From Klebsiella sp. RHBSTW-00484 (GTDB lineage: Bacteria; Pseudomonadota; Gammaproteobacteria; Enterobacterales; Enterobacteriaceae): a stretch of DNA of 64,000 bases. The position numbers and the translations under genes were made by a program. The notes beneath the pieces are model-generated. The model was not told the origin of the DNA. It saw only the letters and a program-made list of their open reading frames with translations, and searched no databases. Each line of letters starts with the position of its first letter. Positions within the stretch are counted from its first letter, which is position 1. Below, piece by piece: positions 55,327-63,106 of this stretch. Where the stretch lies: assembly GCF_013705725.1 (NCBI RefSeq), contig NZ_CP055481.1, positions 1,798,001-1,862,000 on the forward strand, read 5' to 3'.

Positions 55327-55344
55327 CGTTAATCTGAGGAATCT

Positions 55345-56583
55345 ATGGCTGAATTCAGTCCTGAACGCCGTTTCACGCGTATCGATCGTCTCCCTCCGTA
55401 TGTTTTTAATATCACTGCTGAACTGAAGATGGCTGCGCGCCGCCGTGGTGAAGACATTATTGATTTCAGCATGGGTAACCCCGATGGTGCGACCCCGCCG
55501 CATATCGTTGAGAAATTATGCACCGTTGCCCAGCGCCCTGATACGCATGGTTATTCCACTTCTCGTGGGATTCCTCGTCTTCGCCGTGCTATTTCACGTT
55601 GGTATCAGGAGCGTTATAACGTTGATATCGATCCTGAATCGGAAGCGATTGTCACTATTGGGTCGAAAGAGGGGCTGGCACATTTGATGCTGGCGACACT
55701 TGATCATGGCGATACCGTACTGGTACCGAATCCCAGCTACCCAATTCACATTTATGGCGCGGTGATTGCCGGAGCCCAAGTACGTTCAGTGCCGCTGGTG
55801 GAAGGTGTGGATTTCTTCAACGAGCTTGAGCGTGCCATTCGGGAAAGCTATCCGAAGCCGAAAATGATGGTCCTTGGCTTTCCGTCTAATCCGACTGCAC
55901 AGTGCGTCGAGTTGGAGTTTTTTGAGAAAGTGGTCGCGCTGGCGAAGCGCTATGATGTTTTGGTCGTGCACGATTTGGCCTACGCCGACATTGTTTACGA
56001 TGGCTGGAAAGCGCCATCTATCATGCAAGTTCCCGGTGCGCGCGATGTTGCCGTCGAATTCTTTACGCTGTCCAAGAGCTACAATATGGCAGGCTGGCGC
56101 ATTGGTTTTATGGTGGGTAATAAAACGCTGGTTAATGCGTTGGCGCGTATTAAAAGCTATCACGATTACGGGACGTTCACCCCTCTGCAGGTGGCGGCTA
56201 TTGCTGCACTGGAGGGCGATCAGCAATGTGTGCGTGATATTGCCGAGCAGTATAAGCGCCGTCGCGATGTGCTGGTGAAAGGGTTGCATGAGGCGGGTTG
56301 GATGGTGGAGTGTCCGAAGGCGTCGATGTATGTGTGGGCTAAAATCCCGGAGCAGTACGCGGCGATGGGCTCGCTGGAGTTCGCCAAAAAAATGCTACAG
56401 GATGCCAAAGTCTGCGTTTCGCCGGGTATTGGCTTTGGTGATTATGGTGATACGCATGTACGGTTTGCTTTAATTGAAAACCGCGATCGCATTCGCCAGG
56501 CCATACGCGGCATCAAATCGATGTTCCGTGCAGACGGCTTACTCCCTGCCTCGACGAAGCTAACGAGCGAAAACCATGAGTAA
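55345..56583 (+). CDS. alaC: AlaC, glutamate-pyruvate (alanine) aminotransferase
   Basis: AlaC makes alanine from pyruvate and glutamate. It is 412 residues, the E. coli length, a class I PLP aminotransferase. The PLP lysine is in [15 protein letters not shown] near 240, and [16 protein letters not shown] lies near 178. The ATG follows TGAGGAATCT. It has a possible alanine-rich leader upstream and a strong terminator downstream, and diverges from ypdA. Confidence 0.97.
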   Translation: MAEFSPERRFTRIDRLPPYVFNITAELKMAARRRGEDIIDFSMGNPDGATPPHIVEKLCTVAQRPDTHGYSTSRGIPRLRRAISRWYQERYNVDIDPESEAIVTIGSKEGLAHLMLATLDHGDTVLVPNPSYPIHIYGAVIAGAQVRSVPLVEGVDFFNELERAIRESYPKPKMMVLGFPSNPTAQCVELEFFEKVVALAKRYDVLVVHDLAYADIVYDGWKAPSIMQVPGARDVAVEFFTLSKSYNMAGWRIGFMVGNKTLVNALARIKSYHDYGTFTPLQVAAIAALEGDQQCVRDIAEQYKRRRDVLVKGLHEAGWMVECPKASMYVWAKIPEQYAAMGSLEFAKKMLQDAKVCVSPGIGFGDYGDTHVRFALIENRDRIRQAIRGIKSMFRADGLLPASTKLTSENHE

Positions 56584-56615
56584 AAAAGCGGGAGCCAGTT
56601 GGCTCCCGCTTTTTT
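56582..56615 (+). terminator. alaC terminator
   Basis: AAAAAAGCGGGAGCC AGTT GGCTCCCGCTTTTTT is a perfect stem with A and T flanks. It starts within the alaC stop codon. It probably also serves ypdK from the other strand. Confidence 0.9.
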
Positions 56616-56628
56616 AACACCGTTATGG

Positions 56629-56700
56629 CTAGATCATCAGGGCGAAAGTACCGGCCCAAACGATGACCATAAAAGAAATGCCCATTAAAAAGTATTTCAC
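56629..56700 (-). CDS. ypdK: YpdK, 23-residue small membrane protein
   Basis: This is a 23-codon gene, GTG at 56700, stop TAG at 56629. The product is MKYFLMGISFMVIVWAGTFA then LMI, a single membrane helix. It differs from my memory of E. coli YpdK by one residue. A ribosome site (GGAG, nine bases before the GTG) is present. It lies after alaC in converging orientation and ends near the alaC terminator. The function is unknown. Confidence 0.85.
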   Translation of the reverse strand: MKYFLMGISFMVIVWAGTFALMI

Positions 56701-57502
56701 GACTCATCACTCCGCGCGCTCTGCGAGACGCCTAAATGAATTTAATTTTCATGGCCTGCTTTAACTATCGCCAACAGCTGCTGGCGTTAGTTGTCAATTC
56801 TGTGCTCTAACTGCTCCAGATGGCGCTAATGTACGCCTAAAAAAAGAGAGAGACAAGAGCCATTTTTTTATTAATTTTTAGTTACTTACGAGTGTCGTTA
56901 TTCGGCGACACATTAATTTCACTTGGTATTAAATTCTATTCTGGCGACGGCAGCTAATGACCAATTCCGTACCAGCGTTGCTGCTTGATTTTGAGATTCT
57001 TTCAGTTCCAGGTAACTTTGGGGACTCGCACCACGTTTTAGATAAACGGTATTTTTTTAAAGGATTGCTTAAGGTGATAAAGTGCCTGCTGCCCTATGGC
57101 AAAAAGTGAAAGAACGGTGAGCTGGTGAAACTTCTGGTGACCTGCTTGAGTAGTCATGTTGAATGTTGCAAAGCTCATAAGAAGGTGTGCACTCGTCACC
57201 ATGTTGGATGTTTGCAACATGGTAACGACAGCGCTTTATATAGCAGCCAGGTTTTATAAAGAAAAAATCAAATTATCGAATGCTAATGTCCATTAAAAGA
57301 TGATTTCATAATCACACTGATGAGTGTCGTCCAGGTTGATGTGAAGTCAGTTATAACTGATTTTAATAATATTTTTAGAGTTCAGTTATGAAGTGAGGTT
57401 TGGGTGCGTGATTTATTTTATGGTTATCTTAAGCATCGCTTCATCGAGAAGATTTTGCGATGCTGATTTTGATTTTAATATACAGATAAAATGATTTTGT
57501 TG
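56701..57502. other. A+T-rich intergenic stretch with repeated palindromic motifs
   Basis: This is about 800 bases without a convincing gene. It holds an 18-bp near-palindrome CGCCAACAGCTGCTGGCG around 56770 and, at 57155-57173 and 57198-57223, two related motifs (CATGTTGAATGTTGCAAAG and CATGTTGGATGTTTGCAAC). Base composition is clearly more A+T-rich than the neighbouring core genes. Short frames here, such as one of 60 codons on the minus strand, have no supporting signals. Confidence 0.5.
57198..57223. promoter_or_regulatory. Perfect inverted repeat, candidate operator
   Basis: ACCATGTTG (57198-57206), 8 bases, CAACATGGT (57215-57223). A related half-site, CATGTTGAATGTTGCAA, lies about 45 bases upstream (57155). 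This spacing suggests two binding sites for one regulator. Its target is unknown; the orphan gene at 57503-58366 is the nearest protein gene, but it reads toward this site. Confidence 0.4.
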
Positions 57503-58366
57503 TCATTTAAAAAGAGTACCTGAAGTTGGGCTGTCCGTATCTATGTAGTTTGAAATCATCCCCTCGGCACTGAGTTTCTCCATTATCATACTGAATGTTT
57601 TACTTTTGACGTTCTCCGTGGCATTCAGAATGTTAGTACTGAATGCTGGGTTGGAACGAATGATATAATTGATGAATTCAAGTAAAAGCTTGTTCTGTGG
57701 GATAAATGAATTATCGTGAATTATCTTATCCTCAAAAATATTTAATGGTTTTTCTGAGAATTCCAGGGGGCGGCTGCTGATTGTATGCTCGTAAATTTTT
57801 TCAATGGCCTGATTGGTGATATACAGCTTATTCAACGAGATTGTCGGCTTCTCATCCTCATCAGGAGTAAAGTGGCAAAAGACGACATTCCTTGCTGGAG
57901 AGATAATGCTTATTCTTTGTTCTGAAAGGGTATTCTCTGGATTCTCCAGTATCTCCATTAAATTTCTGGAATGGCTGTACCACAGGCCTGACACGGAAAC
58001 TTTGAGTTTGAACTGTGTCACAGGAGAGCCGTATTGGGTCTCCAGATTGGGCTCACTTTCATTGAGCGTCAGGATAGTGTTTATTTTTGAATGCTGCGAC
58101 CAGGATCTTTCGCTTCTGCTCACTTCATCAATATTTGAGGCATTATAAAAATAGGGCTTATTACCGCCCATGTCATGCCTAATTGCACTTTTTAATGTCC
58201 CATGTGTTTTACCTAACTTAAGACAAAGATTGATGGCTCCAATATCATGCCAGTGAAGCAAATCTTCTAGTTCACAGTTTAATAATTTTTGTGCACGCGA
58301 AATTGAACAGTATTCCAGCGGCGGAAGGTTGTTTAACTTCCATATGTTTCGTTCTTTTTTATTCAT
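57503..58366 (-). CDS. Orphan 287-residue protein, probable prophage/island remnant
   Basis: The function is not recognised. The N-terminus (LPPLEYCSISRAQKLLNCEL, then EDLLHWHDIGAINLCLKL) resembles, from memory, a domain found in prophage-encoded proteins with a possible helix-turn-helix. The C-terminal third, with EFINYIIRSNPAFSTNILNA and MIMEKLSAEGMIS, looks like a second helical DNA-binding-type domain. Codon use is A+T-rich, unlike the neighbours, which suggests horizontal transfer. The ATG at 58366 has no obvious ribosome site. It lies between argW and ypdK. Confidence 0.75.
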   Translation of the reverse strand: MNKKERNIWKLNNLPPLEYCSISRAQKLLNCELEDLLHWHDIGAINLCLKLGKTHGTLKSAIRHDMGGNKPYFYNASNIDEVSRSERSWSQHSKINTILTLNESEPNLETQYGSPVTQFKLKVSVSGLWYSHSRNLMEILENPENTLSEQRISIISPARNVVFCHFTPDEDEKPTISLNKLYITNQAIEKIYEHTISSRPLEFSEKPLNIFEDKIIHDNSFIPQNKLLLEFINYIIRSNPAFSTNILNATENVKSKTFSMIMEKLSAEGMISNYIDTDSPTSGTLFK

Positions 58367-58824
58367 GATGGTATTGTTTTGTGAGAATAATGTTGAATTA
58401 ACTTAAATGTGTTTTGATGAACCTTTCTCATCTTTTGTGATGTTAACTTCATATTAGCGAATTCATTAAAGGCTAACGTTAATCTTGTTTCCCATTGAGT
58501 CTAACATGAATGTTATTTATGACGCGCATTCTACCAGCTATTTTATAGCGGTTAAATATGTCTATGATAAAAAACTTCGCTGATATGATAAGTTTAAATT
58601 ATTATTTGTTGTGTGAATTTATTTGGTTTTAATCATCTGTTCTGTGTATTCAATCCAGTCATCATTGGTAGAAAGGATTTCAGTATGGTGCATTGTCAGG
58701 CGTGAAGATGGAGTAATAGGGGCGGGTAAAATGTTAACTTTGCTTGATAAGCACGAGCAACCGTTCAATGGTAAATCGGGCGATACGAGTGAATATATTG
58801 AAACGAAAGGGAGGAGGTGCTGGA
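58367..58824. other. A+T-rich spacer between the orphan gene and argW
   Basis: This is about 460 bases of strongly A+T-rich sequence. It presumably carries the promoter of the orphan gene (minus strand) and the far side of the argW insertion site. Short frames that read into the tRNA are not real. No integrase gene is visible. Confidence 0.5.
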
Positions 58825-58827
58825 AAG

Positions 58828-58899
58828 TGTCCCCTGCAGGAATCGAACCTGCAACTAGCCCTTAGGAGGGGCTCGTTATATCCATTTAACTAAGGGGAC
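58828..58899 (-). tRNA. argW: tRNA-Arg (anticodon CCT), CCA not encoded
   Basis: The minus strand reads GTCCCCTTAGTTAAATGGAT..., with anticodon loop CTCCTAA and T-arm GCAGGTTCGATTCCTGC, ending GGGGAC plus discriminator A. The next bases are CTT, not CCA, so the CCA end must be added after transcription. The E. coli argW encodes CCA from my recollection. argW is a well-known phage integration site. Confidence 0.95.
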
Positions 58900-58973
58900 G
58901 AGGCGCCGGGATTATAGCGTTTTTTTCCTTGCAGGTTAAGCAGGTATGGTCTGACTGCTCAAACTGTCGCCAC

Positions 58974-59867
58974 TTAATGCCCTTTTTTTGCTTTAGCTCG
59001 GGATTTTTTCTCGTGGGCCATGTCGTTACGGATCTGCGCATGGCTAAGTAAGGCAAAAATAAAGGTCCCGCCGCAAATGTTGCCGGCAAGAGTCGGTAAA
59101 GCAAAGGGCCAGATGAATTCTTGCCACGGTAGCGTCCCGTTGAACACCAGATAGAATATTTCGACGCTGCCGACTACAATGTGAGTCGTATCCGCGAGTG
59201 CAATGAGCCAGGTCATCAGGATAATGACCACAATCTTTGCAGAGCCTGCAGCAGGAAACATCCACACCATTGTAGCGACCAGCCAGCCGGAAATAATCGC
59301 ATTAGCGAACATCTCCGTGGGTGTGTTGCTCATTACTTTTAAACTGATGCTCTGGAAGGCCTCAAGCGTGGGTTTATCAAAAACCGGCATGATATCAAAC
59401 GCCCATGCCGCAATCGCGGTGCCAATTAAATTACCTATCAGCACTACGCCCCAAAGGCGCAACAAAAGGCCAATATTGCTCAGCGTGGGCTTATGCATTA
59501 TGGGCAATACAGCGGTAACGGTGTTTTCGGTAAATAGCTGTTGGCGCGCGAGGATGACAATAACAAAACCAAAAGTGTAGCCCAGGTTTTCCAGCAAAAA
59601 ACCACCGGGAATTTCATCAAGATGCACATGAAAGATGCCTTTTGCTACCAGCGAAGCTCCCATCGAAAGGCCAGCGGCAATGGCTGACCACAGCAGCGCC
59701 ATGGCATCGCGCTCTAGTTCTTTCTCCCCTTCCTGACGAATCTCTTCATGGGTCGCCATCGCTTGTGAAGGTAATCTCTCTTCATCAACCTCAATTTTCT
59801 CACCTTGTTGTTTTTCATCACTTTCTACTTCGATCTCTTCACTGTCATGGTGAGTTTGCGGATTCAT
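58974..59867 (-). CDS. yfdC: YfdC, formate/nitrite transporter-family protein
   Basis: This is a 297-residue FNT-family inner-membrane protein. A long acidic N-terminal tail (MNPQTHHDSEEIEVESDEKQ and onward, about 60 residues) precedes about six membrane segments. Blocks such as GNLIGTAIAAWAFDIMPVFD and TTHIVVGSVEIFYLVFNGTL are typical. The ATG at 59867 follows CAGGGGAAAACTG; a frame start at 59951 is rejected. The substrate is not known. It diverges from mlaA. Confidence 0.92.
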   Translation of the reverse strand: MNPQTHHDSEEIEVESDEKQQGEKIEVDEERLPSQAMATHEEIRQEGEKELERDAMALLWSAIAAGLSMGASLVAKGIFHVHLDEIPGGFLLENLGYTFGFVIVILARQQLFTENTVTAVLPIMHKPTLSNIGLLLRLWGVVLIGNLIGTAIAAWAFDIMPVFDKPTLEAFQSISLKVMSNTPTEMFANAIISGWLVATMVWMFPAAGSAKIVVIILMTWLIALADTTHIVVGSVEIFYLVFNGTLPWQEFIWPFALPTLAGNICGGTFIFALLSHAQIRNDMAHEKKSRAKAKKGH

Positions 59868-60124
59868 CAGTTTTCCCCTGCTATTGACCTTAATTATAAG
59901 CGTAGAGATGTTTGAACTATCCGTATCTGGATAACCTCCTAAATTCTTCACAATGACAAGATTAGCAATACGGACATTGCAAAATGTGTATAGAATCGTG
60001 GAGCAACAATTATGCCAAAGAAGGCTATGCTGAAAGCAGGCACATGCTTATGGGCGATATCTTAATGGAGGCAGCTGTCCCCGGATAACCCCCAGCGATA
60101 GCTAAAATTAACAGGGAGACACCT
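59868..60124. promoter_or_regulatory. yfdC / mlaA divergent promoter region
   Basis: This is a 257-base gap between outward-reading genes. It must contain both promoters, but I could not fix operator or promoter elements. The mlaA ribosome site (AACAGGGAGACACCT) ends just before its ATG. Confidence 0.35.
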
Positions 60125-60886
60125 ATGAATTTTCGCCTGTCGGCGCTTGCGCTTGGCGCCACATTGCTGGTGGGATGCGCCAGTTCTAGTTCTGGCGATC
60201 AACCGCAGGGGCGTTCAGATCCGCTTGAAGGCTTTAACCGCACGATGTTCAACTTCAACTTCAATGTCGTTGATCCTTATGTTCTTCGCCCTGTAGCAGT
60301 GGCGTGGCGTGATTATGTGCCGCAGCCTGCGCGCAATGGGTTGAGTAACTTTACCAGCAACCTTGAAGAACCGGCGGTAATGGTCAACTCCTTCCTGAAG
60401 GGCGATCCCTACAAAGGAATGGTGCACTTTACCCGTTTCTTCCTGAACACCCTTCTTGGGATGGGTGGCCTGATTGATGTGGCTGGAATGGCGAATCCGA
60501 AACTGCAGCGCGTTGAAGCGAGTCGCTTCGGCAGCACCCTTGGTCACTATGGCGTTGGCTATGGCCCGTATGTGCAATTGCCTTTCTATGGCAGCTTTAC
60601 GATTCGTGACGAAGGTGGTGATATGGCGGACGGACTCTATCCGGTCCTCTCCTGGCTGACATGGCCGATGTCTATCGGTAAATGGATGGTTGAAGGGGTT
60701 GAGACTCGTGCACAGCTGCTGGATTCAGACGGTCTGCTCCGTCAGTCTTCCGATCCGTACATCTTAATGCGTGAAGCCTATTTTCAGCGTCATGACTTTA
60801 TCGCCAACGGCGGTAAACTCACTCCGAATGAGAACCCGAACGCGCAGGCGATTGAGGGCGATCTTAAGGATATCGATTCGCAGTAA
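60125..60886 (+). CDS. mlaA: MlaA (VacJ), outer-membrane lipoprotein of phospholipid transport
   Basis: MlaA removes mislocalised phospholipids from the outer leaflet of the outer membrane and passes them to MlaC. The 253-residue precursor has a lipoprotein signal with lipobox LVGC (Cys18). DPLEGFNRTMFNFNFNVVDP and LGHYGVGYGPYVQLPFYGS are family blocks. The stop is followed by a shared terminator with fadL. Confidence 0.98.
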   Translation: MNFRLSALALGATLLVGCASSSSGDQPQGRSDPLEGFNRTMFNFNFNVVDPYVLRPVAVAWRDYVPQPARNGLSNFTSNLEEPAVMVNSFLKGDPYKGMVHFTRFFLNTLLGMGGLIDVAGMANPKLQRVEASRFGSTLGHYGVGYGPYVQLPFYGSFTIRDEGGDMADGLYPVLSWLTWPMSIGKWMVEGVETRAQLLDSDGLLRQSSDPYILMREAYFQRHDFIANGGKLTPNENPNAQAIEGDLKDIDSQ

Positions 60887-60903
60887 TCTATTTCTGGAAA
60901 TAA

Positions 60904-60936
60904 AAAAAAGGGTGAACATGATGTTCACCCTTTTTT
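60904..60936. terminator. Bidirectional terminator between mlaA and fadL
   Basis: AAAAAAGGGTGAACAT G ATGTTCACCCTTTTTT is a perfect inverted repeat with A and T flanks placed between convergent genes. Confidence 0.9.
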
Positions 60937-60950
60937 ATCCCTTCAGATTA

Positions 60951-62291
60951 TCAGAAGCGGTAGTTGAAGTTCGCGCCGTACAGCCACGCTTTGCCTTCAG
61001 AGCGGAAGGTGTAAGGACCTTCTTTGATTTCTACATGCTGACCGTGCATATAGGAAACGCCCACGTCAACTGATGCATCTTTATTAAAGGCATAGGTGGT
61101 TCCCGCGCTCAGCCACAGACGATCCTGATCCGGAATGGAAATTGAACGGGTTGTCGCAGGTACCGGGCTATCATCAAAGGCGATACCGGTACGGAATGTC
61201 CAGTTATCGTCATAGTAGTAGGTGGTACCCAGGGCAAGACGATAGGAATCCTTAAAGCTCTCATCCTTGTAGAACAGCGTTTGTCCGTCAGAGCCGGTGG
61301 CTTTCAGCTCCTGAAACTGACTCCAACTGGTATAAGCGATGCTATAGTGAACGGCCCATTTAGGTGCGACACGGTTATAACCGGACAATTCCCACATTTC
61401 TGGCAGGTTCAGTGTCAGAGAGCCAGGAATTGTCGAGCCGCCTGTTGGGTAAGGAAAGCCCGGAACCGCCGTGTTCATGTTGCTACGATAATCACCGTCA
61501 AAATCGATTTTGATTTCAGAGCGGTAGGTCAGGCCGTAGCGGTTGTTTTTGTCTACTTCATACAGAATACCTGCGTTCCAGCCAAATCCCCACTCATCAC
61601 CCTTCAAGCGAGCAATCTGTTGATCCGCTGGGATCGCTGCAAGCTGCTGTGCTTTGGCAATAGCAGCAGGTCGCGCAGACGCGGGTAAATTAGGTACCTG
61701 CTGCATAATCTGACCCGCAGCGAGCATACCGGCATCGCCTGCATAACGCTCAATTTTCGCCTTGGCGTAGACCGCATCAAAGCCAAGACCAAAACTCCAG
61801 TTATCATTCAGGCGATAAGCACCACTCAGGTTCAGATTGACGGTTGTCAGATCTGTTTTACCACCCATGGTCCCGGCGGCGTAGTCAGTACTGTATTCCG
61901 TTGCTAGCCCGTAGTTGGAGGTAATTGAAGCCCCCCAGCCGAATTTATCGTTAATCGGGGCGACATAATGTAAATTTGGCACCCAAGCTGTAGGGGCAAT
62001 ATTGTCAGCATCCAGACTTTTGCCAGATGGCGACTTGCCCGAAATATTCACATCAGGATCAACAAATACCGCACCCGCCGACATTGACGGACGATCGAAC
62101 ATCATAATTAACGCCGGGTTACGGCTGGCGTTTCCCGCGTCATCAGCAATAGCACCTTCACCGGAATAGGCGCGACCAAGGCCTGATGAAGAGAATTCAT
62201 TTAGCTGAAAGCCTGCTGACCAGGCCTGTGTTGAAACAAGTGCTACAGCCACTGCAAGGGCAGATTGGGTAAAGCGGGTTTTCTGGCTCAT
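60951..62291 (-). CDS. fadL: FadL, outer-membrane long-chain fatty-acid transporter
   Basis: FadL is the beta-barrel that imports long-chain fatty acids. The 446-residue precursor has a signal peptide ([26 protein letters not shown]) and mature start [20 protein letters not shown], which contains the plug domain. The terminal strand ends GANFNYRF. The ATG at 62291 is preferred to an ATG six bases upstream because it gives the family start. FadR-type sites lie upstream. Confidence 0.97.
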   Translation of the reverse strand: MSQKTRFTQSALAVAVALVSTQAWSAGFQLNEFSSSGLGRAYSGEGAIADDAGNASRNPALIMMFDRPSMSAGAVFVDPDVNISGKSPSGKSLDADNIAPTAWVPNLHYVAPINDKFGWGASITSNYGLATEYSTDYAAGTMGGKTDLTTVNLNLSGAYRLNDNWSFGLGFDAVYAKAKIERYAGDAGMLAAGQIMQQVPNLPASARPAAIAKAQQLAAIPADQQIARLKGDEWGFGWNAGILYEVDKNNRYGLTYRSEIKIDFDGDYRSNMNTAVPGFPYPTGGSTIPGSLTLNLPEMWELSGYNRVAPKWAVHYSIAYTSWSQFQELKATGSDGQTLFYKDESFKDSYRLALGTTYYYDDNWTFRTGIAFDDSPVPATTRSISIPDQDRLWLSAGTTYAFNKDASVDVGVSYMHGQHVEIKEGPYTFRSEGKAWLYGANFNYRF

Positions 62292-62662
62292 GCCCATAAC
62301 CTCATTGAGTTATTTTTATTTAAACAATGTTACATGCCGTAACAGAAGCGCGAAGTGTAGGGTCTGCTTTACGACAGAGAAATCAGACCAGTGCGCTGAG
62401 TATAGGTCTGACCAGATGATATGTTGCAAGTTTGTTTATAAGTTTTTTCAATTGTGATACGAAAAACGCGATCCAGCTGGCAAATTTGCTGTTGTACCTC
62501 ATATTCGAAATGGGCAATTTTTGTTTTGGATCATTTTTAAGTGTGATTTCGCTCACTTATCTCATTTGTCACCATTAACGGCTGGAGGAGGTTATTCGCC
62601 GGGCGTAAAATAAACAGATTATTTATCTGGCACCTTGGGTGCATATACAGAGGAAATCTACA
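62292..62662. promoter_or_regulatory. fadL / yfcZ divergent control region with two FadR-like sites
   Basis: This is a 371-base gap without a gene. ATCAGACCAGT (62382-62392) and AGGTCTGACCAGATG (62404-62418) both contain the FadR core (TGGTCNGA type) and lie 90-130 bases upstream of fadL, on the fadL side of the gap. E. coli fadL is likewise controlled by two FadR sites. A CRP site may be present but is not clear. Confidence 0.6.
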
Positions 62663-62947
62663 ATGAGTAAATGCAGTGCTGATGAAACCCCGGTTTGCTG
62701 CTGTATGGATGTTGGTACCATCATGGACAACACCGATTGCACCGCCTCATACAGCCGCGTGTTCGCAAGCCGTGCCGAAGCAGAACAAACACTCGCCGCA
62801 TTAAGCGAAAGAGCGCGTAGTGTTGAATCCGAACCGTGCAAAATCACGCCGACCTTTACTGAAGTTGATGGTGGTGTGCAGCTGGATATCGACTTCGTAT
62901 TCTGCTGTGAAGCTGAAACCCTGATTTTCCAGCTTGGCTTGCGTTAG
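62663..62947 (+). CDS. yfcZ: YfcZ, small DUF406-family protein
   Basis: This is a 94-residue protein that starts MSKCSADETPVCCCMDVGTI and contains a run of cysteines near residues 13-15. DUF406 proteins have no known function. It differs little from E. coli YfcZ. The ATG at 62663 follows GAGGAAATCTACA; an in-frame GTG at 62639 is rejected. It is followed by a terminator and then fadI. Confidence 0.93.
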   Translation: MSKCSADETPVCCCMDVGTIMDNTDCTASYSRVFASRAEAEQTLAALSERARSVESEPCKITPTFTEVDGGVQLDIDFVFCCEAETLIFQLGLR

Positions 62948-62957
62948 TCTTTCCCCA

Positions 62958-62984
62958 AACGCCCCTTTCCGCAGGGGCGTTATC
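62958..62984 (+). terminator. yfcZ terminator
   Basis: AACGCCCCT TTCCGC AGGGGCGTT is a perfect 9-bp stem followed by ATCTTTTC, located just after the yfcZ stop. Confidence 0.8.
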
Positions 62985-63062
62985 TTTTCTATCCAATGTG
63001 TTTTGGCTCCCACTTTTTCTGTTCCCCGATTGGCTTAATGTAAAATATTGGTTAAAACTGTT

Positions 63063-63079
63063 ATCAGGTCAGACCACTT
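63063..63079. promoter_or_regulatory. FadR-like operator upstream of fadI
   Basis: ATCAGGTCAGACCACTT; the other strand contains TGGTCTGACCT, the FadR consensus core. It lies about 28 bases before the fadI ATG, as in E. coli fadIJ, where FadR represses in the absence of long-chain acyl-CoA. Confidence 0.6.
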
Positions 63080-63106
63080 TGTTTTACCGGTTAACAGGGG
63101 AGTGTT

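Noticed and set aside
57038..57220. A 60-codon minus-strand frame in the argW island
   Set aside because: It has no ribosome site, no recognisable motif and includes the palindromic motif itself.
58623..58865. An 80-codon plus-strand frame ending in argW
   Set aside because: The C-terminal residues come from reading the tRNA antisense, and no ribosome site or known domain is present.
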